Below are positions 1 to 10,560 of a stretch of 64,000 bases of DNA, in pieces; position 1 is the stretch's first letter; each line of letters opens with the position of its first letter. The translations under genes were made by a program, and so were the position numbers. Source of the stretch: Pseudomonas brassicacearum (GTDB lineage Bacteria > Pseudomonadota > Gammaproteobacteria > Pseudomonadales > Pseudomonadaceae); contig NZ_MOBJ01000034.1 of assembly GCF_003732225.1 (NCBI RefSeq), forward strand, positions 248,001 through 312,000. The letters run 5' to 3'. The notes under the pieces are model-generated. The model was not told the DNA's origin and did no database searches. It saw nothing but the letters and a program-made list of their open reading frames with translations.

Positions 1-93
1 ACCTCACGTTCGAAGTGGATGCAGATCCACGGGGCCTGAGCGGGAAAATGACTCCACCAGTGAAATGCGTATCAGGTTTTTAGGAGCGCTGTA
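1..93. other. Leader region upstream of livH
   Basis: No gene can be supported in this edge segment. All three forward frames end before or at the livH start, and the only open frame on the reverse strand is antisense to livH. It holds a short inverted repeat (GTGGATGCAGATCCAC, about 17-32) and a good ribosome binding site, AGGAG at 82-86, eight bases before the livH ATG at 94. In Pseudomonas the substrate-binding gene braC normally lies just upstream, outside this window. Confidence 0.5.
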
Positions 94-1013
<920 letters not shown>

Positions 1014-1017
<4 letters not shown>

Positions 1018-2270
1018 TTCGGAATCTTAGACAGGCGCTTTTCAGCGCGCTATTGGTTTGGGCTGTGGCGTACCCGGTACTCGGTCTGAAACTGTCCATC
1101 GCCGGCATCAACCTCGAAGTTCAAGGTGCCAGCACTTCCACGCTGATCATCATCGCCGTCTGTTCGGTGCTGATGTTCCTGCGGGTGATATTCGACCGCC
1201 AATACACGACCGCCATGCGCTCCGTGCCCAAAGGTAAATTGATCCCGGCCGGCGCGAGCCAGTTCCTGACCCTGCCCAGCACCCAGCGCTGGGTCATCAT
1301 GGGATTGATCGTCGTCGCTCTGGTCTGGCCGTTCTTCGGCTCGCGCGGTGCGGTGGATATCGCCACGCTGATTCTGATCTATGTGCTGCTCGGCCTGGGC
1401 CTGAACATCGTGGTCGGCCTGGCGGGTCTGCTCGACCTGGGCTACGTCGGTTTCTACGCGGTGGGCGCCTACAGCTATGCGCTGCTGTCGCACTACTTCG
1501 GCCTGAGCTTCTGGATCTGCCTGCCCATCGCCGGCTTGATGTCGGCGACCTTCGGCTTCCTGCTGGGCTTCCCGGTGCTGCGTCTGCGCGGTGACTATCT
1601 GGCGATCGTGACCCTGGGCTTCGGTGAGATCATCCGGCTGTTCCTGCGTAACCTGACCGGCCTCACGGGCGGACCGAACGGCATCAGCAACATTCCCAAA
1701 CCGACGCTGTTCGGCCTGAGCTTCGACAGAACGGCCGCCGAAGGCATGCAGACCTTCCACGAGTTCTTCGGCCTGACGTACAACCCGGTCAGCAAGGTGG
1801 TTTTCCTCTACCTGGTGGCGCTGTTGCTGGCGCTGTTCGCACTGTTCGTGATCAACCGTCTGCTGCGCATGCCGATCGGCCGTGCCTGGGAAGCGCTGCG
1901 TGAAGACGAAATCGCCTGCCGTGCACTGGGCCTGAACCCGACCGTGATCAAGCTGTCGGCCTTCACCCTGGGTGCCTGCTTCGCCGGTTTCGCCGGCAGC
2001 TTCTTCGCCGCACGGCAGGGGCTGGTGACGCCGGAGTCGTTCACCTTCATCGAGTCGGCGACCATCCTCGCCATCGTGGTATTGGGCGGCATGGGCTCAC
2101 AGTTGGGCGTGGTCCTCGCAGCAGTCGTGATGATCCTGTTGCCCGAGCTGATGCGTGACTTCAGCGAATACCGCATGTTGATGTTCGGCGCCTTGATGGT
2201 GCTGATGATGATCTGGCGTCCACAAGGTCTGCTGCCCATGCAACGTCCTCACATGGAGCTGCGTAAATGA
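1014..2270 (+). CDS. livM: Branched-chain amino-acid ABC transporter permease LivM (BraE)
   Basis: Second permease of the LIV importer, 418 residues. An N-terminal extension of about 100 residues with two or three extra membrane helices, typical of proteobacterial LivM, precedes the permease core, which holds the LivM hallmarks GLNIVVGLAGLLDLGYVGFY (about 126-145) and LRGDYLAIVTLGFGEIIR (about 192-209). The coupling region AWEALREDEIACRALGLNP lies near 291-309. The gene overlaps livH upstream and livG downstream by four bases each, which points to one transcript with coupled translation. No anomalies were seen. Confidence 0.95.
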
Positions 2271-3034
2271 GCAGAGAGATCCTGAAAGTAGATGGCCTGA
2301 GCATGCGCTTCGGCGGCTTGCTGGCGGTCAATAACGTGGCCCTGAGCGTGAAAGAGAAACAGGTGGTCTCGATGATCGGCCCTAACGGCGCCGGCAAGAC
2401 CACCGTGTTCAACTGCCTGACCGGTTTCTACCAGCCCACCGCCGGCACCATCCAGCTCAACGGTGAAGCGATCGAAGGCCTGCCCGGTCACAAGATCGCC
2501 GGTAAAGGCGTAGTGCGGACCTTCCAGAACGTGCGATTGTTCAAGGATATGACCGCCGTGGAAAACCTGCTGATTGCTCAGCACCGGCACCTGAACACCA
2601 ACTTCCTGGCCGGTCTGTTCAAGACTCCGGCGTTTCGCCGCAGCGAACGCGAGGCCATGGATTACGCCGAGTTCTGGCTCGACAAGGTCAACCTCAAGGA
2701 GTTCGCCAACCGTCCGGCCGGCACCCTGGCCTATGGTCAGCAGCGCCGCCTGGAAATCGCCCGCTGCATGATGACCCGTCCAAGCATCCTCATGCTCGAT
2801 GAACCGGCCGCCGGCCTCAACCCGCGGGAAACCGACGACCTCAAGGCGTTGATCGGCACCCTGCGTGAAGAGCATAACGTCACCGTGCTGCTGATCGAAC
2901 ACGACATGAAACTGGTCATGAGCATCTCCGACCACATCTTCGTGATCAACCAGGGCACGCCTCTGGCCAACGGTACGCCGGAACAGATCCGCGACAATCC
3001 TGAAGTGATCAAAGCCTACCTGGGGGAAGCGTAA
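2267..3034 (+). CDS. livG: Branched-chain amino-acid ABC transporter ATPase LivG (BraF)
   Basis: Cytoplasmic ATPase of the LIV importer, 255 residues. In order it shows Walker A GPNGAGKTTVFN (about 38-49), a Q-loop region VVRTFQNVRLF, an ABC signature YGQQRRLEIAR, Walker B ILMLDEPAAGLN and an H-loop LIEHDMKLVM. The signature is the degenerate form usual in LivG (GQQRR rather than SGGQ). It overlaps livM by four bases and is followed by livF with no gap (TAA directly before ATG). LivG pairs with LivF as a heterodimer driving LivH/LivM. Confidence 0.95.
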   Translation: MSREILKVDGLSMRFGGLLAVNNVALSVKEKQVVSMIGPNGAGKTTVFNCLTGFYQPTAGTIQLNGEAIEGLPGHKIAGKGVVRTFQNVRLFKDMTAVENLLIAQHRHLNTNFLAGLFKTPAFRRSEREAMDYAEFWLDKVNLKEFANRPAGTLAYGQQRRLEIARCMMTRPSILMLDEPAAGLNPRETDDLKALIGTLREEHNVTVLLIEHDMKLVMSISDHIFVINQGTPLANGTPEQIRDNPEVIKAYLGEA

Positions 3035-3736
3035 ATGCTGCAGTTCGAAAACGTTTCCACTTTCTACGGCAAGATCCAGGCCCTGCACAGCGTCAACGTC
3101 GAAGTCCGTCAGGGCGAGATCGTCACGCTGATCGGTGCCAACGGCGCCGGCAAGTCCACCCTGCTGATGACCCTGTGCGGTTCGCCGCAGGCCCATAGCG
3201 GCAGTATCCGCTACATGGGCGAAGAACTGGTCGGCCAGGAGTCCGCTCAGATCATGCGTAAAAGCATCGCCGTGGTCCCGGAAGGTCGTCGGGTGTTTGC
3301 CCGTCTGACCGTGGAAGAAAACCTCGCCATGGGCGGGTTCTTCACCGACAAGGGCGATTACCAGGAACAAATGGACAAGGTCCTGGGGTTGTTCCCGCGA
3401 CTCAAGGAACGCTTCGCCCAGCGCGGCGGCACCATGTCGGGCGGCGAGCAGCAAATGCTCGCCATCGGCCGGGCGCTGATGAGCAAACCCAAGCTGCTGC
3501 TGCTCGACGAGCCGTCGCTGGGTCTGGCACCCATCATCATCCAGCAGATCTTCGACATCATCGAACAGCTGCGCAGGGATGGTGTAACGGTGTTCCTGGT
3601 GGAGCAGAACGCCAACCAGGCATTGAAAATCGCTGACCGCGCCTACGTGTTGGAAAACGGCCGGGTGGTGATGCAAGGTACCGGTGAAGCGCTGCTGAAC
3701 GACCCTAAAGTGCGCGACGCGTACCTGGGCGGCTAA
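3035..3736 (+). CDS. livF: Branched-chain amino-acid ABC transporter ATPase LivF (BraG)
   Basis: Second ATPase of the LIV importer, 233 residues, the normal LivF length. Motifs are Walker A GANGAGKSTLLMT (about 35-47), the canonical signature SGGEQQMLAIGR, Walker B LLLLDEPSLGLAP and the H-loop FLVEQNANQAL. The ATG follows the livG stop directly, and an upstream GGGGGAAG stretch inside livG supplies the ribosome binding site. It is the last gene of the cluster. A strong hairpin ending in a T-rich run follows at 3789-3822. Confidence 0.95.
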   Translation: MLQFENVSTFYGKIQALHSVNVEVRQGEIVTLIGANGAGKSTLLMTLCGSPQAHSGSIRYMGEELVGQESAQIMRKSIAVVPEGRRVFARLTVEENLAMGGFFTDKGDYQEQMDKVLGLFPRLKERFAQRGGTMSGGEQQMLAIGRALMSKPKLLLLDEPSLGLAPIIIQQIFDIIEQLRRDGVTVFLVEQNANQALKIADRAYVLENGRVVMQGTGEALLNDPKVRDAYLGG

Positions 3737-3787
3737 GCACGGCGGCAACAAAAAACGGCCTGCGCAGATTACTGAAGGCAGTCCAGT

Positions 3788-3823
3788 CAAACGCCCCGAC
3801 TTGTTCGGGGCGTTTGCTTTTGG
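3788..3823 (+). terminator. Rho-independent terminator after livF
   Basis: ACGCCCCGA (3791-3799) pairs with TCGGGGCGT (3805-3813) around a short loop, followed by TTGCTTTT. The position, about 55 bp after the livF stop, fits termination of the liv operon before the unrelated giant gene. Confidence 0.8.
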
Positions 3824-3940
3824 GCTGACAGCTTCTTGATTCAGAGCAATATCTATTTACCGCCCGCACCTGCCCACCTCTCTTTAGTGTCGTCTGCTCT
3901 GCCGCCAACAACAGCGGCGACACCCCTTGAGGTCACAGTC

Positions 3941-6900
3941 ATGAGCACTTCCTTACCGTATTTCCTCCCCGAAACCCTGATTCTCAGAGAACAACTGACA
4001 GAGCGCCAACTGGCACGCAACTTCACGCTTTCGGATCTCGACTGGCTGGATGCGGTGTACCTCGCCAACCATACGGCCCGCACCACCCTTGATGCACCGA
4101 TGACCGTTGAATCTATTGTTCTAAAGCCCAAAGGCCAGGCCGCCATAGAACTTGCCGGCGCTTTTATCATGAGCCCCGCTCCAGGCGCAGGTGCCTTTCT
4201 CTACACACCGTCCCGTGGTCTGGAAAAATTCGATAGCCAACAATTATTAAAATTCGAGCTGAGCAAGTGGTTGAAAATCCCGGCACAGGCGACCGGGTTA
4301 CTGCGTTACCTTTCCATCGCCCAGCGCAACCAGTTCAATCCTGCCGACGAATTTACGCTTGATGCGCGGGTAATCGATGGCGCCGTGTTCGAAGAGCAAC
4401 AGCGCATCATCACCCAGAACCAACTCCAGAACGCCCAAGGCCTGCTGAACGAACTCGTCGAGCTCCCCTCTTGTACGTCGATGATCGAGCAGTACCTGAA
4501 CGTCAAGCTAGCCGAAAGCTTCCCCGGTGTGGATCAGCGAGAAACCCGGGTAAACAGCTTTGTCACAGAGAGAATTTCTGATGCATCAAGCGCCAGCGTA
4601 TCGAGCGTTCGACGAGTGTCCACGCAATCGTTGAGCGAGACAGTTCTTGCCTACTACATCAGCAATGCCTGGCCGGTTGGGCAAACCAGAGAGTTCACCA
4701 ACCCTAAAAGAACACTGGAACCTGACACTACCAGCAGAAAAGTTAACGACAACCTGCTCTGGGAGAGGTCCATACCCGGGCTTGCCGCTGGACTGACAGA
4801 GCATTTGAAAGGCCAGCTCAATGCCTTTTGGCAACACAAGGTCACAACAGGCCAATCGCGACAAGACTTCTTTGCACAAGCCATACGTGACAAGTACGCG
4901 GCGAGCCTGCTCGATCAACGACAACAAATCAATATCTCTGCACAGCAATACCAAACACTGATGACGTTGCTGATAAACGACGCCACGACAAGCGGACCGT
5001 CATCCACCCCGCCGCGGGTTGAAAAGATTCGTCTCACTGAACTGGGCAAACAGTCCACAGACCTCTGTAACACCCTTATCATCAGCAACCCGGACGAACC
5101 GCAATCCGATACGTTTCTGTACACCCAGGCTCAAGGTCTACGGGTTTTCCCGAACCATGCCGAGGTGAAAGCCGATCTGCTGGACACGCTCAAAACGATA
5201 AGCAAACGAGACGACCTACTGAACTCTGTAGCGCGAAACGAGCGCACAATCCTGCTGGGCTTCAGCTCGCCAAGCATAGAAACCACTCCCCTCAGCGGCC
5301 TGGTCTTTCGCGACATGCAGCAGGACATCGCCAAAAAACAGCTACTGAACCTGGACTATGTCCTGGGTCTCTATCGCCGCGGCAAGGGCGCAATCGATAT
5401 CGATGCCTTGTTCGATAATGTGCTCGACGTTCGAGCCATGATTGACAACCAATTGTTGGCGCTCAACTCACACGATCGCTGGAGTACATGCCTGGCGCCA
5501 TCCTGGAGAGAGTCGTCCGCCGCAGAGAACACCTCCAAGCCTGCGACATCCGTTCTTGAGTCAGCCAGGCAATCCTTACAGCAACTCGAAATCCTGCATA
5601 CCGACATCGTAAAAAGAATGTCCAGCCAACCCACAATCCAACGTTCAGCCACGGCCATGCTGAACAGCGGACTGGCAACGCTAAACCTCGGGCATCTTTT
5701 GGCATCAAATATTTATGTAAACCGCTATAGCAGTCCACCAGACGAGTCGGAGGCCCGCCCGCCAGGATCATCACTCGGCCTGGTCGAGCACTTCCTCGCA
5801 CGCTTCAGCGAGCGAACCAACCCTATCGATGACTCGCCGAATGTCGGCTTTTTTGCAGCGCCTTCTGCCGGCCTTTCGTTAAAGTTTCCAGGTCTGAACG
5901 TGCAGACTGTCAACACTCTGGTCGACGATGCACTGACAGACTTTCCCGAACATCTGCGTCAGGTCCAGAATGCGTTCCCTAACATGAAACCCGCCCTCGT
6001 GACAGCGATGCTGGCCGGGCTGCGCACGGAGCTCCAACTCAGGGCATTGAATCAGACGATCCGAGCCGCTGACCAGGCCGTTGTCGAGACTGTGCTCAAT
6101 AGCCTTGAACATCATACCCGGCATAGTTTGAACGGTTTTTTGCCAGGGGCTTTCTTCCTGACGCTGAAAGCCGCCGGAACGAACACACTGGCCAGTCTGG
6201 CCAACTGCTTCCTTCTGACAGAACGCGGTGGCCTGGATCCTGAGCATTCCGGCCGTGCCATACTTTGGACGCCTGCGCAGGGATTTGAAGCCTTCAGTTC
6301 CTTGAGCCATATCAAAACCGAACTCAATCGACGCTTGCGCAGTCCAGACGAACGTCCTGCCCTCCTGGAGAACCTCAAACGATCCGAGCGCTCATATCAT
6401 CAAGATTATTCCCTCAACTCACTGGAGCCCATCGTCGGCAACTTGCTTGAGCATCGACAGCAGTCCTATGCAGAATTACGGAAGGCGGAACTTGAGCAAG
6501 TGCTTGGCTCAAAACTGTCGAGCAGCCAGTTTCAAAACCTTTGGCAAATCCGGATGACGCAAAGTATCCCTCCCACCAATCTACAGCGAGCCATGGAGAT
6601 AGCCCAGGCGCTGATCACTCAGCACTCATTACCCGGCTGGTTTGGCATGGCGCCTGTGCAAGACCAACAATTGCAGATCGAATTGCTGGAGCAGTACCGA
6701 AACAACGTGGAAGCGGACAAGGACTACTTGCACGGTATCCGCTCCCTGACTGACTTTGCACAGGAGAAGCTCTCAACACTGTTACGGACCACCTATAACC
6801 CGAGCATTCACGCGCCTGACGACATCAAGATCACGCTAACACCTGCCAATACCTCTACCCCGCTACAGTTGTCCCTGGCTGAATATGCACTGTCTCATCA

Positions 6901-9199
6901 CGACGACATGGAAGGGACAAACCTTAAAGTTGAATCCAGAACAGCACTGGCGCTCCCGCCAGAGATGCTCGCAGAAACGCTGACACGGCAGGTTAAACGG
7001 CTGAACATCGGGGCTGAGTACCTTAAGCACCTACAAACCTTATTAGCCCCTAACAGCCAAGGTCTGACAGAACGTCAGCAGCGATTCGCCAGGCAACTCC
7101 CCTGGCAGCTCATGCAGCACGCCCATACCGAAATGCTGCAAAAACGCCTTACGGGAGGTGCGTTCAGCTTTATCCAACAAATCATGGACATGCCCGACGC
7201 AATCGCTCGCGCGGCCGTCAACAATGCGAAGGCCATTATTCGGCCACTCGAACTGGTTGCCTCCAGCGGCGCTACGGCGGTCAAAGCCCTCGGGCTGTAC
7301 TTGATTGGTCCGCAGCCTGGCACCCAGGGACCGCAGGTCCTGTATGCCCCCTACAGCCAAAGCCATCACCTCAAGGAGTACAAAGACGAGGCCGCTTTGC
7401 TGGCGGAACTGACCGCCCCCGGAGCATTGCAGCAGTGGGTGCTTCGCAGCCTCCCGGACGCTGCGCGAGCAACGTTTGCTCCCTTGTTCGCTTCCCCAGC
7501 CGGCACGACGCCATCAATCAGCCTTGCGTCCAATCCCGTTAAAGGTCATCTGTTCAAGCAACTGTTCAGCGAAAACATCGAGGTGCTGTTCAAGCTGCTT
7601 GGATGCCAATCCGCCGCAAAAGCCCATGAGGCCTGGAACGCTGTAAAACATGCATTCACATCGGGGGTGAACAGCGCCTTGCAATTCATCCCCGGAAAGC
7701 TGGCCTATCCATTGGTAGTCTGGAACAGTTTCAAGCTGTTCAAGAGCTCTGCTGAAGCGCTGCAAGAACATCACTGGCGCAGGGGGATTGGCGACTTCGT
7801 AAAGGGCGCCGCGCAAATGGTGATGCTCAGGCAATCAATGCCCGAAACACCTGAAGGTGTTTCAGATACCTCGGCTGCAGTGACACCTCTTCCCTCGCCT
7901 TCACCTTCACCGCCCACCGTTGACGCTGAGTCCAGCTGGCCAAACATCGATATAACAGCAGAGCAACGAACCGAACTGCAGTCCCATGAAGTGACTGATA
8001 TCGCGTTGCAAGACCTGCATGAAGATTCCAGCCTCGCCCTCTATCGTGACCCCATCACACGTCGTCAATATGCGCCGGTAGAAGGCAAAGTCTTTCGTAT
8101 CGAGAAACACGGTGAGCAGTGGAAAATCACTAATGAACACGAAGCTGGACCCATTGTTTATAAAAACGCCAGACTGCAATGGAGCACCAGGAATCCTCTT
8201 ATCCTTGGCGCAAGAGTCGTGTCAAGAATCACCAATCGTCTCTATTCAAACCCCGTTGCCCGGCGCGGCTTTAACATACATGCCAGCGGAATGGGAGCCA
8301 TTCGGCGACTCTACCGGCATAAAGCCTCAATGATTACTGAGGCACTGAATTTAGCGACTCGTTACGCCAAAAACAGCAAGGACAATTTGCGGTTGTTAGT
8401 ACCGGGCTCCCCACCCAATACCCAAACGCTAAAATTCATCAAGGAGTTTTTTGATCTACGGATCGTAGAGTCCGTGCATATCGAAAAGATCAAGAAAGTT
8501 ATCGACGATGTACTCTCTGCCCTGATTGCCCCCTCACTCAACTCACCCACCTCAAAGCGATTTGCCATAGGTTATCAGCGGCACTCTTCTCGTCACACAA
8601 AAGGGGAGATTATGGCGTTCACACTCATTCCTGATAGTGAACAACTGTTGTACTTGACAAGGTCATTTTTCAAACCGGAACTGGGCTACGAAAACCTGTT
8701 GACGGCCCCCTTCAACGTTGACGCACACGCCCGAGCAGTCACACTGATTCATGAGCTCACGCATCAGGTTTGCCAAACTGAAGACATTACCTATTTGAAC
8801 GCTTGCCATCCCCACCTCGATCTGATCAATGACAGCACACCTTTCGGCAGGCTGGTGAAGGCCGGTTTACAAGAGGATCAGCGTAATGCGCTGTCCCTCA
8901 GCACGCCTCGCAATGAGCTCTTTCAGGTCACTAATTTGATTACAGGGCTCAAAACCGATCCCCTGATTGGCAGCGCCTCCCAAATGATATTGAATCGCGT
9001 ACTGGGTATAACCGAGGGGCAAACCCTGGACGATGCCCGCAGAATATTTCGAACCGATCCGCTGAAACGGGTCGAGATCATTCTCGGCAATGCTGATTCC
9101 GTCGCCTTGCTGATCAGCAAAATGGGGCGACGGCTTGAATCGATACCTAGCCCGACCGGTAGCCTGGAAGAGGCTCTAGGCGGAATATCGACTCCCTAG
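3941..9199 (+). CDS. Giant DUF6543/dermonecrotic-toxin-like protein with C-terminal HExxH metallopeptidase-like domain
   Basis: A 1752-residue protein resembling the very large DUF6543 ('dermonecrotic toxin domain') proteins of Pseudomonas; this is recall, not a search. The chosen ATG at 3941 has TTGAGG about nine bases upstream. An in-frame upstream extension to 3836 is possible but has no ribosome binding site and starts next to the livF terminator. The long N-terminal part is hydrophilic, with four spaced copies of an LYTP-like motif (near residues 86, 392, 774 and 1133). A more hydrophobic stretch lies near 1210-1290, followed by a Pro/Ser linker (about 1310-1325). The C-terminal domain holds IHELTH, giving His1604, Glu1605 and His1608, the zinc-peptidase signature. 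No signal peptide is visible. Base use is visibly less GC-rich than in neighbours. It sits alone between the liv and bufferin operons with no obvious immunity gene. The substrate and delivery route are unknown. Confidence 0.8.
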   Translation: MSTSLPYFLPETLILREQLTERQLARNFTLSDLDWLDAVYLANHTARTTLDAPMTVESIVLKPKGQAAIELAGAFIMSPAPGAGAFLYTPSRGLEKFDSQQLLKFELSKWLKIPAQATGLLRYLSIAQRNQFNPADEFTLDARVIDGAVFEEQQRIITQNQLQNAQGLLNELVELPSCTSMIEQYLNVKLAESFPGVDQRETRVNSFVTERISDASSASVSSVRRVSTQSLSETVLAYYISNAWPVGQTREFTNPKRTLEPDTTSRKVNDNLLWERSIPGLAAGLTEHLKGQLNAFWQHKVTTGQSRQDFFAQAIRDKYAASLLDQRQQINISAQQYQTLMTLLINDATTSGPSSTPPRVEKIRLTELGKQSTDLCNTLIISNPDEPQSDTFLYTQAQGLRVFPNHAEVKADLLDTLKTISKRDDLLNSVARNERTILLGFSSPSIETTPLSGLVFRDMQQDIAKKQLLNLDYVLGLYRRGKGAIDIDALFDNVLDVRAMIDNQLLALNSHDRWSTCLAPSWRESSAAENTSKPATSVLESARQSLQQLEILHTDIVKRMSSQPTIQRSATAMLNSGLATLNLGHLLASNIYVNRYSSPPDESEARPPGSSLGLVEHFLARFSERTNPIDDSPNVGFFAAPSAGLSLKFPGLNVQTVNTLVDDALTDFPEHLRQVQNAFPNMKPALVTAMLAGLRTELQLRALNQTIRAADQAVVETVLNSLEHHTRHSLNGFLPGAFFLTLKAAGTNTLASLANCFLLTERGGLDPEHSGRAILWTPAQGFEAFSSLSHIKTELNRRLRSPDERPALLENLKRSERSYHQDYSLNSLEPIVGNLLEHRQQSYAELRKAELEQVLGSKLSSSQFQNLWQIRMTQSIPPTNLQRAMEIAQALITQHSLPGWFGMAPVQDQQLQIELLEQYRNNVEADKDYLHGIRSLTDFAQEKLSTLLRTTYNPSIHAPDDIKITLTPANTSTPLQLSLAEYALSHHDDMEGTNLKVESRTALALPPEMLAETLTRQVKRLNIGAEYLKHLQTLLAPNSQGLTERQQRFARQLPWQLMQHAHTEMLQKRLTGGAFSFIQQIMDMPDAIARAAVNNAKAIIRPLELVASSGATAVKALGLYLIGPQPGTQGPQVLYAPYSQSHHLKEYKDEAALLAELTAPGALQQWVLRSLPDAARATFAPLFASPAGTTPSISLASNPVKGHLFKQLFSENIEVLFKLLGCQSAAKAHEAWNAVKHAFTSGVNSALQFIPGKLAYPLVVWNSFKLFKSSAEALQEHHWRRGIGDFVKGAAQMVMLRQSMPETPEGVSDTSAAVTPLPSPSPSPPTVDAESSWPNIDITAEQRTELQSHEVTDIALQDLHEDSSLALYRDPITRRQYAPVEGKVFRIEKHGEQWKITNEHEAGPIVYKNARLQWSTRNPLILGARVVSRITNRLYSNPVARRGFNIHASGMGAIRRLYRHKASMITEALNLATRYAKNSKDNLRLLVPGSPPNTQTLKFIKEFFDLRIVESVHIEKIKKVIDDVLSALIAPSLNSPTSKRFAIGYQRHSSRHTKGEIMAFTLIPDSEQLLYLTRSFFKPELGYENLLTAPFNVDAHARAVTLIHELTHQVCQTEDITYLNACHPHLDLINDSTPFGRLVKAGLQEDQRNALSLSTPRNELFQVTNLITGLKTDPLIGSASQMILNRVLGITEGQTLDDARRIFRTDPLKRVEIILGNADSVALLISKMGRRLESIPSPTGSLEEALGGISTP

Positions 9200-9252
9200 A
9201 CTTCCCGCAGCGCCTCCAGCAAAAATCGCAAAAAAAATGTTTGGGAAGGGCT

Positions 9253-9281
9253 GTAACGAACCCGAATGCCCCATCTCTACT
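9253..9281 (+). promoter_or_regulatory. Possible ECF-sigma promoter of the bufferin operon
   Basis: GTAACG at 9253-9258 lies about 80 bp before the bufA start, with CTCTAC about 16 bases further on (near 9275-9280). Bufferin operons in other bacteria are often driven by ECF sigma factors that use GTAAC-type -35 elements. The -10 half is not convincing, so this is only a candidate. Confidence 0.25.
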
Positions 9282-9335
9282 AGGGTAAGCAAGCGCATAC
9301 GCTTTCTTGACCACGCCCACAACTGGAGAAACATC

Positions 9336-9644
9336 ATGACTGCTACCACTCGCACCCTGTCCGCCGCCGCCCTCGCCCTGGCCATGGGTTCTGCCCTGAG
9401 CATCGCGGCTCTTCCAACCACCGCCCATGCCGCAGCCACCGACATGGAAAAATGCTTTGGCGTCGCCATGAAAGGCAAGAACGATTGCGCCGCAGGCGCA
9501 GGCACCACCTGTGCCGGCACCTCGAAAGTCGACTACGAGAGCAACCACTTCAAACTGGTGCCTAAAGGCACTTGCGAGAAGACTGCCAGCCCAACCTCAC
9601 CGACCGGCTTCGGTCAACTGGCCGCCTACAAAGCCAAGTCGTAA
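9336..9644 (+). CDS. bufA: BufA-type bufferin precursor (DUF2282)
   Basis: A 102-residue exported peptide. A signal peptide (about residues 1-32, ending THAAA) precedes a short mature part with four cysteines in the contexts EKCFG, NDCAAG, TTCAG and GTCEK, the arrangement of DUF2282 bufferins. Published work describes bufferins as periplasmic copper-binding RiPPs whose cysteines are modified by the DUF692/DUF2063 partners; both partners are the next two genes here. The ATG at 9336 has GGAGA seven bases upstream. The upstream in-frame extension lacks a ribosome binding site and would hide the signal peptide. It is the first gene of bufA-bufB-bufC-doxX. Copper is the expected metal by analogy; the sequence itself does not show which metal. 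Confidence 0.88.
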   Translation: MTATTRTLSAAALALAMGSALSIAALPTTAHAAATDMEKCFGVAMKGKNDCAAGAGTTCAGTSKVDYESNHFKLVPKGTCEKTASPTSPTGFGQLAAYKAKS

Positions 9645-9666
9645 CCCCACCTCTGCCTGAGTGTTG

Positions 9667-10560
9667 ATGATGACCACTTCATCGCTGCACAACGTACATC
9701 CTCACACTCAGGCATTGGCGTCCGAGCTCCCGCCGCGCGCGGGGCTGGGGCTCAAGACCGGGCACTTCGGTGAAGTACTCGGCACCCGCCCGGACATCGG
9801 TTTCTTCGAAGTCCACGCCGAAAACTACATGGTGGCCGGCGGCCCGTTTCATCACTACCTAGGATTGATCCGCGAGCAGTATCCGCTGTCGCTGCATGGC
9901 GTCGGCCTGTCGATTGGCGCCGAAGGCCCGTTGGATACCGAGCATCTTGCCCGGCTCGCCAAACTGATCGAGCGCTATCAACCCCAGTCCTTTTCCGAAC
10001 ACCTGGCCTGGTCGAGCCACGGCCCGGTGTTTCTCAATGACCTGCTACCGCTGGCCTATGACCAATCGACACTGCAGCGTGTCTGCAAGCATATCGATCA
10101 GGTCCAGCACAGTCTGAAACGCCCCATGCTGCTGGAAAACCCGGCGACTTATCTGCAATTCCAGCGCTCCAGCATGGAAGAAGCCAGCTTCATCGCCGAA
10201 GTCATTCGCCGTACTGGCTGCGGCTTGCTGCTGGATGTGAACAACGTCTACGTCTCCTGCATCAATCATCAGCGCGATCCGCTGGCCTACCTCGACGCAT
10301 TGCCGCTGCACGCCGTGGGTGAGATTCATCTGGCCGGATTTGCCGAAGACACCGACAGCCTCGGCGATCGCCTGCTGATCGACGATCACGGCGCAGCCAT
10401 CGATAACGCTGTGTGGGCGTTGTACGTGCGTGTTCTGGAACGCATTGGCCCGGTGGCCACGCTGATTGAGCGCGACAATCAGATACCTGCATTTTCCGTG
10501 CTGCACGCCGAGGCCCGTCAGGCCGATGAGTTGCTGGGTTACACCGGGGTTCGTCGATGA
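9667..10560 (+). CDS. bufB: DUF692 multinuclear iron oxygenase BufB
   Basis: About 297 residues, the usual DUF692 (MNIO) length. It is a TIM-barrel protein that in characterised systems binds two or three iron ions and oxidises cysteines of the precursor peptide. Likely ligand motifs are FFEVHAENYM (about 50-59), LHGVGLS, SEHLAWSS, LLENPATY, LLDVNNVYV, GEIHLAGF and DDHGA. The start is uncertain among the adjacent GTG 9661, ATG 9667 and ATG 9670, and the ribosome binding site is weak. It lies 22 bp after bufA and overlaps bufC by four bases. Acting on the BufA peptide is inferred from this order. Confidence 0.9.
   Translation: MMTTSSLHNVHPHTQALASELPPRAGLGLKTGHFGEVLGTRPDIGFFEVHAENYMVAGGPFHHYLGLIREQYPLSLHGVGLSIGAEGPLDTEHLARLAKLIERYQPQSFSEHLAWSSHGPVFLNDLLPLAYDQSTLQRVCKHIDQVQHSLKRPMLLENPATYLQFQRSSMEEASFIAEVIRRTGCGLLLDVNNVYVSCINHQRDPLAYLDALPLHAVGEIHLAGFAEDTDSLGDRLLIDDHGAAIDNAVWALYVRVLERIGPVATLIERDNQIPAFSVLHAEARQADELLGYTGVRR

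Noticed and set aside
1..93. C-terminal tail of an upstream gene such as braC
   Set aside because: None of the three forward frames reads like the end of a known binding protein.
2249..3790. Long open frame (513 codons) on the minus strand across livG-livF
   Set aside because: Antisense shadow of two intact ABC ATPase genes; low-complexity His/Gln-rich translation.
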